A DNA stretch of 40,275 bases, taken from positions 1-40,275 of the forward strand of contig SDNW01000010.1 in NCBI GenBank assembly GCA_004524725.1, written 5' to 3'. Shown here in pieces: positions 25,372 through 34,443 of the stretch. The translations under genes and the position numbers were made by a program. Origin of the DNA: Promethearchaeota archaeon. GTDB lineage: Archaea; Asgardarchaeota; Lokiarchaeia; Sigyniarchaeales; SOKP01. The notes beneath the pieces are model-generated. The model saw only the letters and a list, made by a program, of their open reading frames with translations. It did no database searches and had not been told where the DNA came from. The first letter of the stretch is position 1. Each line of letters begins with the position of its first letter.

Positions 25372-26775
25372 TTATTTTATCTGCCTTAAGTCAGAAATCA
25401 CTTTTTGTAATCGTTCTATTAATTGTTCAATTTCCCCATATATTTCTTTATTGGGACTCATATTACTTGAAAATTCCTCTAATTCATTGAATAATTTAGA
25501 TTCAAATCCCTTGCTTGAATCTTCTATATGGTGGATAATGGTCTCTGATAATGTATCTGTCTCTTCATATACGGTATGTAACATTTCATTATTTTGATTC
25601 AATGATTTTAAAATAGATCTATTTGTTTGAGCAATCGTTTCCAAATCGTTTTTGATATTAGTTATATTTTCCTCTAAAATATTGGTAATATCTCTTATTT
25701 CCTTTTCTAAACGTTTAAAAAGGTTATTCAATTGCTCCTCAGTAATAGTTTCGATGCTCTTTTTCAAATCAATTTGATTATTTAACCGTGTATCAACACT
25801 TGTATGTATATTTTTTATAAAAAGACTCGATATTTCAGAAAAAATTCTATCAAAAATACGTTGCGCATCGTCTAATCCTGAACTCAATGTAGTTTTTATA
25901 TTATTTATAGAACTCCTTATATATTCAGAACCGTTTAAAACATCATCGGAAATGTCTTTCATCCATAAAGTTAATTGTTGTTCATAAGTTTTTAAAAATG
26001 AATCTGAAAGTTTTTCCATACCATCATTTACTCCATATAACAAGGAGAACTCTTCCTTATCTTCGATTTCCTCCTCATCATTTCCAGAGCTAGGAATTTC
26101 TTGAAGAATTTCAGGGGAAGGTTTTGTTAGTTCATCAAATTCATAGATAATCTCAGAATTTTTGTTTTGAATGGATTCTACTAATTCTTGTACCCACTTA
26201 AAGAATTGTATTGAATTTGGCGGGTCGATCTTGGATTCTACTTTTATAAACTCGCTCTCAGCTCCTTTACTAAAATCTTTTAGCCGGTATGCTTCAACTC
26301 CAAAATTAGGATCCTCATGGAGTAATGTTTGTTCGATCACAATTCCAAAGCCATATGGGTTCTCAGAATTTTGAAAATAGAGATTATTTACTTTATCTGA
26401 ATTAGAAAAATATAGACCATATCCTAAATGGGAGTGGTACCAACCAATTATGAGATTACTGACATCTTTATATTCCGATTTAACCGTTTCTATAGATTCA
26501 TGAATTTCTTGAGACCACCCAAGCTCTATAGCATCACCATGACCAATCGGAATCGCATCTTTAACGATATAACTTTTCTTATCTTGTAAATACTCACCAA
26601 TACATACTCCAAATACTTGTTGATTCTCTTCTTTTGATTCATTGGCAAATCGGAGTGTATGACTCAACATCTTCCGGAAAGATTCATATTGAATCGAAAT
26701 ACTCCCTTCGGTTGCAATTTCAATTTCTTTGTTCTCATTATTCGTTTCTGTAGTCTCTTTGCTATTTTTTGGCAT
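25372..26775 (-). CDS. JAMM/MPN-domain protein with coiled-coil tail, catalytic Glu replaced
   Basis: A 467-residue protein. Residues about 28-185 are an MPN domain. The zinc ligands are intact in GWYHSHLGYGLYFSNSDK: His114, His116, Asp127, with Ser124. At the position of the general-base Glu (Rpn11-type EVMG), this protein has Gln53 in QQVFGVCIG. Residues about 185-467 are long helices with heptads and Ser/Thr-rich breaks, a probable coiled coil. It is transcribed after the partner JAMM gene at 26782 with a 6-base gap; the GGGGGG that ends the first gene also provides its ribosome-binding site. A regulatory, weakly active or inactive partner of an active JAMM is inferred, as in Rpn8/Rpn11 and eIF3 or COP9 pairs. 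Confidence 0.8.
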   Translation of the reverse strand: MPKNSKETTETNNENKEIEIATEGSISIQYESFRKMLSHTLRFANESKEENQQVFGVCIGEYLQDKKSYIVKDAIPIGHGDAIELGWSQEIHESIETVKSEYKDVSNLIIGWYHSHLGYGLYFSNSDKVNNLYFQNSENPYGFGIVIEQTLLHEDPNFGVEAYRLKDFSKGAESEFIKVESKIDPPNSIQFFKWVQELVESIQNKNSEIIYEFDELTKPSPEILQEIPSSGNDEEEIEDKEEFSLLYGVNDGMEKLSDSFLKTYEQQLTLWMKDISDDVLNGSEYIRSSINNIKTTLSSGLDDAQRIFDRIFSEISSLFIKNIHTSVDTRLNNQIDLKKSIETITEEQLNNLFKRLEKEIRDITNILEENITNIKNDLETIAQTNRSILKSLNQNNEMLHTVYEETDTLSETIIHHIEDSSKGFESKLFNELEEFSSNMSPNKEIYGEIEQLIERLQKVISDLRQIK

Positions 26776-26781
26776 GAATTT

Positions 26782-28281
26782 CTACCCCCCTTTCTTTAGC
26801 TCTTTAATTTGATTCATTAATTCTTGTTTCTCTGATTTTAATTCTTTAATTGAGGAATGTAGATTCTTCTTTTCATTTTCTAATTTATCAAGCTTATTGA
26901 GAATGGGCTCTTTGGATCCTTCGAGAACTAAAATGGCTGCTTTGAGATTAGACATAATTTTCTTTGTTTCTTTATTAAAACTGGTAATAGAATTTTGCAG
27001 ATTGGCAATCTTTTTCTTATAATTGTCGATAATTTTAGTTTTGTTCTCTTCTAATTTGCTTGCGATCCTTTTCTCTGAAGGCATGATTATTTTAGATAAA
27101 TTTTCGGTTATTTGTGTCCCTTTTTTAAGACTTTTGACACATTCTTGATTTATTGCCTCCATATCAGCAATAAGTTTTTTGGAGTTTTCAAATATAAAGC
27201 CAATTTGTTCCACTGAAAAATTCAACTTTTCATCGAAAAGGGTTAATAGATGCTGATTAATTTTGTTCTTGAATTCTTCAAATATTTGCTTAATATTATC
27301 TTGTTCTTCTTCGAATATATCAAAAGTATCTGAAATATAATCATCTAGTTTTTTTAAATTATCTTGAAGATTGAAATTAAAAGATTTTTGGATCTCCTTT
27401 AAACTTATTGAGAGATTATTTTTTAATTCAACTAAATCATTTCGAATTTGCGTGTTATTATAATAGGTTTTACTGGTTATATTTTGGCTCCATTCGTTTA
27501 ATGAAGTAATTAAAGGAATCATCGATAAATCTAAAAAGGAGCTTATTCCTGATTTTAATGAGGAAATTAATTCTTGAAGATGTAATTCTGGCTTACGAAT
27601 TGCTAGGTCTTCTTTATCTGGAATAAAAACTTCACTAAATAAATCTGTCGTTTCATTTAGTTCATATAAAGGTGGTTGATTGGATTGAATATTTGAAATT
27701 AAACGAATGATATTTGAATAAAACGACTTTTCCTTGGGAGCCTCAACCATAGCTTTTATTTCATGGTAATCGGAATTAAGGTTTTTTGAGGGTTCATCTA
27801 ATCGAAACGCACGGAAACCTAAATCACCTTCGTTTTCTAAGTAAGTATGGTCAAAAACCAGTCCTACTCCACTGGGATTCTTATCTTGCCAAAATAGTTG
27901 ATTAAATACATCAGTTGAGGAAAAGAATATATTTAAACCGGGATGAGAATGATACCATCCTACAGTAAACCAGTTTTTGGAGCCATGCTCTTCATAAATC
28001 TGGAGATCTATCTCTCCAAAAGCCCCTAGTTGCTCATCGGTGAACTTAACCTCAATTGAGCCTCCATGTGAAATTGGCACTACATCTTCGATTATTACAT
28101 CCTTTATTTTTCCATCCCCTTCTAAATGTCCTACTAACATCCCAATGACTTCTTTAAATTGTCTATGGTCCCTAGTTTTCGAACCAAATCGAAGCACGTG
28201 AACTAACATTTTATAATATGCCAATGGTTTTACAATCACTATGCTTTCATCCACAAATTTCCCCATGATTAAATCACTCAA
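26782..28281 (-). CDS. JAMM/MPN isopeptidase-like protein with coiled-coil tail
   Basis: A 499-residue protein with a complete JAMM motif: Glu44 in KEVIGMLVG, then His111, His113, Ser121 and Asp124 in GWYHSHPGLNIFFSSTD. This closely matches the Rpn11/CSN5 pattern GWYHSHPG, a zinc metalloprotease that cleaves ubiquitin-like isopeptide bonds, though JAMM enzymes also act on other substrates. Residues about 220-499 are almost continuous helix with Lys/Glu heptads, ending in a leucine-rich coiled coil. It is the first gene of a two-gene operon with the Glu-to-Gln paralog at 25372. No ubiquitin, E1 or E2 gene is visible in the window. Confidence 0.88.
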   Translation of the reverse strand: MSDLIMGKFVDESIVIVKPLAYYKMLVHVLRFGSKTRDHRQFKEVIGMLVGHLEGDGKIKDVIIEDVVPISHGGSIEVKFTDEQLGAFGEIDLQIYEEHGSKNWFTVGWYHSHPGLNIFFSSTDVFNQLFWQDKNPSGVGLVFDHTYLENEGDLGFRAFRLDEPSKNLNSDYHEIKAMVEAPKEKSFYSNIIRLISNIQSNQPPLYELNETTDLFSEVFIPDKEDLAIRKPELHLQELISSLKSGISSFLDLSMIPLITSLNEWSQNITSKTYYNNTQIRNDLVELKNNLSISLKEIQKSFNFNLQDNLKKLDDYISDTFDIFEEEQDNIKQIFEEFKNKINQHLLTLFDEKLNFSVEQIGFIFENSKKLIADMEAINQECVKSLKKGTQITENLSKIIMPSEKRIASKLEENKTKIIDNYKKKIANLQNSITSFNKETKKIMSNLKAAILVLEGSKEPILNKLDKLENEKKNLHSSIKELKSEKQELMNQIKELKKGG

Positions 28282-28376
28282 TTTGTTAAGTTTAGATATA
28301 GTTAATTTTTAAAATATATTAATTTAACTCATTTATAATATGAAATTTAATTCATTACGCTCATGAAGCCCCATTT

Positions 28377-28407
28377 GATTTGTTTAATCTCTTGATTTAA
28401 ATAAATC
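28377..28407. terminator. Hairpin between the zinc-ribbon gene and the JAMM operon
   Basis: GATTTGTTTAA (28377-28387) and TTAAATAAATC (28397-28407) are inverted with one mismatch around a 9-base spacer. It lies 40 bases after the stop of the upstream minus-strand gene (28447) and about 100 bases before the JAMM ATG, so terminator or operator are both possible. Confidence 0.4.
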
Positions 28408-28446
28408 TAATAACTCTTTAACAGAAAATGTATTAACGAAAGAGAA

Positions 28447-29067
28447 TTATAATTTTTCTCCACAATAGGGACAAAATTTCCAATCTAAATCTTTCCCACA
28501 ACTAGGACAAGTTTTTGATGTTTGGCTCCCCACTTTTGGAATTGAAGGTAATTCTCGAGTAGTATGAATAGTCTCACCTCTTCGTTCTGCTTCTTCTTCA
28601 TGCTTATATTGCATTCTTTCTCTAAATGCTTCTCGCTTTTCCTCTTCAAGCTCCTGTAATGTCTTAGTTCCTTCTTCTTTGACCCAACCTGCTGCTTGGG
28701 GCCTCTTTAATTGGCTTTCAGGTACCTTTTCTAACTTTATGTCTTTTGTTTCTGATATTGGGGCCATAACTTTCTTCTGTTCCTTTTTCTCTATTGCTTG
28801 TTTTACTAATGCTTGAGTGGTCTTCATAACTTGGTGAGGATTGATATTAGGAATAGCAACGGTTCGTAATACCCATCCAACTATTATATTTTGATTTGGA
28901 TAATCTCCCTGTACATCTTCATCTTTATAGACATATGAATCAATAACGTTATTTCCCTTTAATAATCGTGAAGCCCATCGACCATTGATAAGTCCCAATT
29001 GAATCCGATAAGATGTTCCAGCAATGCCTAATTGGCTACTTAATGGCTCAAATCCTTTTTCACTCAC
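28447..29067 (-). CDS. Zinc-ribbon protein of the JAMM cluster, function unknown
   Basis: A 206-residue protein. Residues about 15-100 look like a compact alpha/beta domain I do not recognise (SYRIQLGLINGRWASRLLKG, then IIVGWVLRTVAIPNI). The middle is a charged linker and Glu/Arg-rich helix. The last 22 residues hold two paired Cys motifs, CPSCGKDL and CPYCGEKL, a typical zinc ribbon. The gene lies between the two-JAMM operon and the divergent third JAMM gene. Zinc ribbons of this kind often recruit partners, so it may be a substrate or cofactor adaptor of the JAMM proteins. That role is inferred from position. Confidence 0.65.
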   Translation of the reverse strand: MSEKGFEPLSSQLGIAGTSYRIQLGLINGRWASRLLKGNNVIDSYVYKDEDVQGDYPNQNIIVGWVLRTVAIPNINPHQVMKTTQALVKQAIEKKEQKKVMAPISETKDIKLEKVPESQLKRPQAAGWVKEEGTKTLQELEEEKREAFRERMQYKHEEEAERRGETIHTTRELPSIPKVGSQTSKTCPSCGKDLDWKFCPYCGEKL

Positions 29068-29238
29068 ACTTAATCACATTTTAGTCAATATTACTTTCTT
29101 GGAATCTGTTTTAATATGACTCTAGGTAATAATATAATGGTAAATTTTTAATTTAAATAATTTTATATTTTGTAGAAGAAAGAAAACATAAATATATGCA
29201 TTAGTATAAATTCATCAGAAATAGACTCGGGAATAATA

Positions 29239-30186
29239 ATGATAATAATACCAAAAAAAGCATATCTAGCTGTAGTTGCGGCGGGAGTACGCTATGCTAA
29301 TAAAAAAATCCCAAAAGAGGAATGGTTGGAAGTAAATGGAGTGTTTATTGGGGAGAAAGTAGACGATGATATTGTTATAAAAGAATCTTATCCAATAATG
29401 CATGAAAAGTTTGATAAAGATGCAGTTATAGATAAATACGAATGGAGTGAAGAGGACAATATTACATATACTCTAATTGATGATGATGCATTCTCAAGGG
29501 GATTATATACTGTTGGTTCATGGCACACTCATCCTGGTTTTAAAGTAATGTTAAGCCATATCGATATTCGACACTTAGCTTTCCATCAAACTGCCAATCC
29601 TTCGTATTTCACACTTGTATTTAATCCTGAAAGACTCTTACGCCAAGTTGAAATGCCTGAAAAGAAAGGAGATCCCGAAAAGCCTTTAAAAAATGATCCT
29701 GGGTTTAAAATATTTAGTTTAGATGATACTTCACGGGGGATTGAAGCGTCGTATCATACTGTTGATTATAGGGTTGAGGGGTACGAGAGTATGGAACAAT
29801 TAGTTAAGCAAACTCAGAAATTTATCATTGATGTGACTAATTTTTTCCCAAAAGACAATATTTTTGAGACTTACCAGAATTTTGTGGAAGAAAAATTAAC
29901 CAAATATAAATCTCTCTTACTAGGAACTGAAGAATATTTAATGACATTAGTTCGAAAAGGAGAATCAAATCGTGTTCCCGAGGTATTGAATAACCAAATT
30001 CACGAAATCAGAAGATTTGTAGCAGAAACATATATTAGAATAGGAAACATTAAAGAATTCATGGATTATCTAGAGTATAAAGAAAGAGAAACGATTATTC
30101 CTATGGTGACTGAGATTTTATCGACATGGGATGAGGAAGTCACTAAATTAGATTCAAAATTAGCAGAAATCTCAAAAAAATTTTGA
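29239..30186 (+). CDS. JAMM/MPN protein with intact catalytic residues
   Basis: A 315-residue protein. The MPN domain spans about residues 1-190. Glu31 in LEVNGVFIGE and His96, His98, Ser106 and Asp109 in GSWHTHPGFKVMLSHID form a complete JAMM site. Unlike its two neighbours, the tail (residues about 190-315) is shorter and helical, not an extended coiled coil. It is encoded divergently from the zinc-ribbon gene at 29067, so the whole cluster carries three JAMM proteins: two active-looking and one with Gln for Glu. ATG 29239 is chosen; no Shine-Dalgarno sequence is visible, consistent with a leaderless mRNA. Confidence 0.85.
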   Translation: MIIIPKKAYLAVVAAGVRYANKKIPKEEWLEVNGVFIGEKVDDDIVIKESYPIMHEKFDKDAVIDKYEWSEEDNITYTLIDDDAFSRGLYTVGSWHTHPGFKVMLSHIDIRHLAFHQTANPSYFTLVFNPERLLRQVEMPEKKGDPEKPLKNDPGFKIFSLDDTSRGIEASYHTVDYRVEGYESMEQLVKQTQKFIIDVTNFFPKDNIFETYQNFVEEKLTKYKSLLLGTEEYLMTLVRKGESNRVPEVLNNQIHEIRRFVAETYIRIGNIKEFMDYLEYKERETIIPMVTEILSTWDEEVTKLDSKLAEISKKF

Positions 30187-30309
30187 TCTGTATATTTCTT
30201 AATTCTATACTTCATAGTCATATTTTATTTAGTTATAAAATATAATTACTAATATCAAAAACTAAGAAATATTGATTTAATACAGCTAAATTTGCTAAGG
30301 TGAATAATA

Positions 30310-30705
30310 ATGATAAACATCTTTGCAGTTATCGTAAGTATAGTTGTATATTGGATACTAGGAGCAATTTGGTTCTCTGCCAAAGTCTTTGGTAAACCGT
30401 GGACTAAAGCACTAAGAAGAAACATTGAAGATTTAGGACCTGGTATAAAACAAATGTTAGGAAGTTTTTTGGCGAATGTAATAGTGGTTATTGTGCTAGC
30501 ATTAATATTGGAGTTTATTGGTTCCTATGATGTTGTAACCGCACTGTTAATTGCTTTGCTAGTAGGAGTTGGATTTGTAGTTCCAACAGATTTTTACGAT
30601 GTAATATTTGAAGACAAAAATATGATCGCATTTCTTATTGACGTTGGTTATCATTTCCTTGGAATTATAATAGTTGGATTAATTTTGGGTCTTTGGAAAA
30701 TTTAA
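30310..30705 (+). CDS. DUF1761-family membrane protein
   Basis: A 131-residue protein with four hydrophobic helices. The family pattern is FAVIVSIVVYWILGAIWFS near the start, a GKPW motif, an internal helix pair, and a C-terminal GYHFLGIIIVGLILGLWK. DUF1761 has no assigned function. A GGTGAATA precedes ATG 30310. It is not clearly linked to the JAMM cluster (124-base gap) or to the AAA+ gene. A palindromic T-rich terminator follows. Confidence 0.75.
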   Translation: MINIFAVIVSIVVYWILGAIWFSAKVFGKPWTKALRRNIEDLGPGIKQMLGSFLANVIVVIVLALILEFIGSYDVVTALLIALLVGVGFVVPTDFYDVIFEDKNMIAFLIDVGYHFLGIIIVGLILGLWKI

Positions 30706-30728
30706 AATCATAATATTATTTTATTTTT

Positions 30729-30750
30729 TTTCTCATAATGGAATGAGAAA
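30729..30750 (+). terminator. Hairpin with T-tract after the DUF1761 gene
   Basis: TTTCTCAT and ATGAGAAA form a perfect 8-bp stem (30729-30736, 30743-30750) around AATGGA, directly behind a run of T. It is the likely end of the DUF1761 transcript. Confidence 0.5.
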
Positions 30751-30852
30751 TGTAGAGGAATATGAAAAGATAAACTATAAATAATCGACTTTCTATTCTA
30801 AAATCGCAGTTATAATAATAAAACAGATTAAAACAGACTATTAGATTAATTT

Positions 30853-30921
30853 ATGAAAAAATGGTTGGCGTCTTTATTAATATCTATAATATTTTGTATC
30901 ATTTGGAAATTTTTTTTATAG
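30853..30921 (+). CDS. Possible 22-residue single-helix membrane peptide
   Basis: A short frame from ATG 30853 to TAG 30921 encodes MKKWLASLLI and a Phe/Ile-rich stretch ending KFFL: a basic head, a hydrophobic helix and a positive residue near the end. It sits just before the AAA+/VWA gene. A peptide of this size in A+T-rich DNA can arise by chance, and there is no ribosome-binding site. Confidence 0.2.
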   Translation: MKKWLASLLISIIFCIIWKFFL

Positions 30922-30945
30922 ATCAAGTGTTAATACAAAACAATT

Positions 30946-33153
30946 ATGTCGATAAGGATTAATTACCCCTTTGCTGCAATTCTTGGACAAGATAAAATGA
31001 AATTGGGGTTAATATTAAATGTTACCGACCCTCAAATTGGGGGTGTATTACTCACTGGTCAACAAGGTACGGGTAAATCAACTGCTGTGAGATCATTAGT
31101 GGATGTCATGCCTGAAATCGAAGTTGTCAAAGGATGTGCCTTTTCATGTGATCCAAAAGCGGATCCTGAGCTCTTATGTGAAGATTGCAAAGCGAGGTTA
31201 GCATCTGGTAAATTAGAGACTGAAAAACGTAATATGATTATAGCAGATATGCCATTGGGAGCGACCGAAGATATGGTCACGGGGTCATTATCTATAGACA
31301 AAGTGCTTACAGAAGGAATACGAAGTCTCCATCCAGGATTACTTGCTAAAGCACATAGAGGTATCCTTTATGTTGATGAAATTAATTTGCTCCAAGATCA
31401 TATTGTTGATGTTCTATTGGATTCTGCAGCATCTGGAGTAAATATTATCGAGCGTGAAGGAATCTCAGTATCCCATCCCTCTCGATTTGTTCTGGTTGGT
31501 TCAATGAACCCTGAGGAAGGGGAATTAAGACCACAGATTGCTGATCGATTGGGATTAGAAGTTAAAATCAAAGCGCCACGTGATCCAAAATTACGAGCTG
31601 AAATTTCAAAACGAGTAATCGAATTCGATGATAATCCCAAGGAATTTTATAAAAACTATGAACAAGAACAAGAAATTTTGCGTAAAAAGATTGTTAATGC
31701 TCGTAAAATCCTTAAGGAAGTTCAAATACCTTCTACTGTATATGAATTTGTTTCACGAATCGTTAATGAATTAGGGATTTTTTCCCAAAGAGCGGACATT
31801 ACTTTTATTCGGTGTGCGCGTGCTCATGCCGCATTTCATGGAAGGAAACAAGTCAATGAAGACGATTTAAATGCGGCCATGGATTTAGTATTTGAACATC
31901 GTATTCAAAGCTTACATTATGAACTTACGCCCGAAGAGGTGAAAGCGAAAATTGTCGAAGTGTACGGTAAAATCCAGAAAGCCTATGAAGATACAAATAC
32001 CTATAAACCGAATAAAGATACAGAAGGACCATTAAAATATGATGATGCTCCCCAAAAAGAATTTAAACGGCAATCTGTAGACCCTAAAAAAGTAGATGTT
32101 CCAGAAACAAAAGAACAGAAATTACCTCCACCAAAGTATCCAGATAATAAAAAGAGAAGTCCCTCACCGGCAGGAGGATGGAAAGTAAAAGAAGTCCCTA
32201 ACGATGAAGCATTATTTGACTTCCTAGATTATGAGATCGATGCAATGCCACTAATTTACAAGATGGAAAAAAAAATGACGTCCATTTTGGACAACATTAG
32301 GAAAGATCGAAAGGTTTCTAATTATGGTGGAAGAGGAATTGGGAGACGGATCAAGATTGCCTCATCGCAAAAAGGACGATATGTTTCCTATCGAACTCCG
32401 CGCAACAAACCAAAAAGTCTAGCTTTGGATGCAACCATTAGAAATTATTTGAAAAACACGATTTATAATCAAACAGATATAGAATTTCCCATACGGTTCG
32501 ATAAGTACGATTTAATGGATAAAATATATGAATATCGAGCCCCATTAGTTTTATTCTTTGTTTTAGACAGCTCGGCTTCAATGTACTATGTCATAAAACA
32601 AATGACTGATGTAATATTATCCTTGCAAAAAGAGGGTTATAGGAAAAAAGACAAAATTAGTTTAATAATTTTCCGAGGGAAGGAAGCGGTAGTTCTTCAA
32701 AAACCAACGGTCTATTTTAAAAATGCTGCAAGTAAAGTAAAACGTATCGAAGGTAAGTCGTATACACCTATGGCTGCGGCCCTTACAAAGGTTCTAAAAT
32801 TAATCAATGCCGAAAAATTAAAGAATAGAAATGTGATTCCTGTCATCTTTATCTGTTCAGATTGTGGCGCAAACATTTCAGTGAAATATCCCGACTTAAT
32901 TGCCCAAATTCAAAGCGACTATGATGTAATTATTCATGAATTGAAGGAATTAACAAAAACACTTTCAAGAAAAGGAGTTCATCTTGTAGTTTTAGAGCCG
33001 AAAAAGAGTTATGCGACGAGATCATTGGGAGTTAACACTTTTGCGGCTAACGAGATCAAGGATAACTTTAAAGAATATGGCAAGGCAGAGATCTTTCAAT
33101 TTGACAGAATAAATCCAAAGAATCTTATTTTAGAATTAAAGAAGATCCTCTGA
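30946..33153 (+). CDS. ChlI/ChlD-like AAA+ ATPase with VWA domain
   Basis: A 735-residue protein that joins the two AAA subunits of metal chelatases. Residues about 1-350 are the ChlI-like AAA+ domain: Walker A GQQGTGKST (38-46), the family's Cys-rich insert with CAFSCDP and CEDC (64-81), and Walker B GILYVDEINLL with Asp144-Glu145. Residues about 350-490 are a Pro/Lys-rich linker. The C-terminal part is a VWA domain with MIDAS residues DSSAS (from Asp541), a SYTPMAAAL threonine and an SDCGAN segment. Archaeal proteins of this kind are annotated as Mg- or Co-chelatase subunits, but the large CobN/ChlH subunit is absent here. The ATP-grasp gene 36 bases downstream is likely in the same operon. 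Confidence 0.88.
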   Translation: MSIRINYPFAAILGQDKMKLGLILNVTDPQIGGVLLTGQQGTGKSTAVRSLVDVMPEIEVVKGCAFSCDPKADPELLCEDCKARLASGKLETEKRNMIIADMPLGATEDMVTGSLSIDKVLTEGIRSLHPGLLAKAHRGILYVDEINLLQDHIVDVLLDSAASGVNIIEREGISVSHPSRFVLVGSMNPEEGELRPQIADRLGLEVKIKAPRDPKLRAEISKRVIEFDDNPKEFYKNYEQEQEILRKKIVNARKILKEVQIPSTVYEFVSRIVNELGIFSQRADITFIRCARAHAAFHGRKQVNEDDLNAAMDLVFEHRIQSLHYELTPEEVKAKIVEVYGKIQKAYEDTNTYKPNKDTEGPLKYDDAPQKEFKRQSVDPKKVDVPETKEQKLPPPKYPDNKKRSPSPAGGWKVKEVPNDEALFDFLDYEIDAMPLIYKMEKKMTSILDNIRKDRKVSNYGGRGIGRRIKIASSQKGRYVSYRTPRNKPKSLALDATIRNYLKNTIYNQTDIEFPIRFDKYDLMDKIYEYRAPLVLFFVLDSSASMYYVIKQMTDVILSLQKEGYRKKDKISLIIFRGKEAVVLQKPTVYFKNAASKVKRIEGKSYTPMAAALTKVLKLINAEKLKNRNVIPVIFICSDCGANISVKYPDLIAQIQSDYDVIIHELKELTKTLSRKGVHLVVLEPKKSYATRSLGVNTFAANEIKDNFKEYGKAEIFQFDRINPKNLILELKKIL

Positions 33154-33189
33154 ACTCCTCAAATTTAAAATGCAATTTATATCATTCAA

Positions 33190-34443
33190 ATGAATACATA
33201 TAAGAATTCGGTTTTAGTGGTCGGTTTCAACACCAGACCATTAGCTACTTCTTTGAATTCAGCGGGATATGAGGTTTTTGCGGTAGACTTTTTTGGAGAT
33301 CAAGATTTATATCCTTGCGTTCAAGATTCTTTAATTCTTACACAAGAATTTAGTGCGAATTATGACGTCATGAAGGGCATCTATCATGAATACTTACTCA
33401 AATTATCATTACGTTTATTGCATAAACACCCACAAATTGAATATCTTGTTATTGGTAGCGGGTTGGATGATGCTTTTGATGAGAGAACTCATTACTTTCA
33501 GCAATTGAAAGATAATAATTATATTATTAAAAGCTTGAATAATGATATTGAAACCCTTAGAAATGCTAGAAATACTCAAAACTTATTCAAATTACTAAAG
33601 AAAAGCAATTACAACCATCCTATAACCATAGAAGCTAATGAGTATAATGTTAATAATCCCGATTTACAATTTCCTGTTATTTTAAAGAAAAAGCATAGTT
33701 CGGGAGGGTTGAATGTGTATAAAATTGATTCCATCCAACATTTTCTTTTTCTAAAAAACACTTTAGAAATTGATTTCAAGGATACTCAATGGGTGATTCA
33801 AGAACATATTGATGGGTTACCGATAAGTTGTACTGTTATTTCTAATGGTTATGATGCAAGGGTAATTTCCATTAACCGTCAAATATTAGGAGAAAAATTT
33901 CTCAATGTTCCTAAAGAATACGTATATTGTGGAAATGTCGTTCCAGCCAATTTACTCAAGGATGACGAAGAGACTATAGCAGAAATATCACTTTTTCTGA
34001 CAAAAGCTTTAAAATTAAAGGGAATAAACGGATTTGATTATGTATTAAAAAATCATTATCCTTATTTGATGGAAGTCAATCCAAGAATACCTGGATCCTT
34101 AAGAGCGTCAGAAGTCGCACTTGGAATTAATTTAATGGACTTGCATATTCAGTCTTTCTCTAAGCATAATTGGAATAATATTAAAAATTCACTGGAAACG
34201 ATTAATACTCAAATTTTTGCTACAAAATTAGTACTATTTGCCTCTCAAACTATTAAAAGCAATTTAGTAAAGAAAATTAATAAAATTGAATATGTACATG
34301 ATAAACCTATACCTAATCATGATATACAAAAACATGAACCAGTGTGTACTATATTATATACTGGGAATACGTTCGCAGATTCTTATTTTGGTGCTCTAAA
34401 AATCGTCGATAAGATTGAACGATTGATTAGAAATAACCAATAA
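33190..34443 (+). CDS. ATP-grasp carboligase (COG2232-like)
   Basis: A 417-residue ATP-grasp enzyme. The N-terminal Rossmann-like part starts SVLVVGFNTRPLATSL. The ATP-binding core shows FPVILKKKHSSGGLNV, WVIQEHIDGLPISCTVISNG and the metal-binding GFDYVLKNHYPYLMEVNPR with IPGSLRASE. This set fits COG2232, archaeal carboxylate-amine ligases distantly related to biotin carboxylase. The carboxylate and nucleophile are unknown. It follows the AAA+/VWA gene closely, and its stop codon (34441-34443) abuts the stop of the convergent roadblock gene with no base between. Confidence 0.8.
   Translation: MNTYKNSVLVVGFNTRPLATSLNSAGYEVFAVDFFGDQDLYPCVQDSLILTQEFSANYDVMKGIYHEYLLKLSLRLLHKHPQIEYLVIGSGLDDAFDERTHYFQQLKDNNYIIKSLNNDIETLRNARNTQNLFKLLKKSNYNHPITIEANEYNVNNPDLQFPVILKKKHSSGGLNVYKIDSIQHFLFLKNTLEIDFKDTQWVIQEHIDGLPISCTVISNGYDARVISINRQILGEKFLNVPKEYVYCGNVVPANLLKDDEETIAEISLFLTKALKLKGINGFDYVLKNHYPYLMEVNPRIPGSLRASEVALGINLMDLHIQSFSKHNWNNIKNSLETINTQIFATKLVLFASQTIKSNLVKKINKIEYVHDKPIPNHDIQKHEPVCTILYTGNTFADSYFGALKIVDKIERLIRNNQ

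Noticed and set aside
25372-28281. The two JAMM genes as one gene split by a frameshift at the G6 run
   Set aside because: Each gene has its own complete MPN domain, start codon and coiled-coil tail, so they are tandem paralogues.
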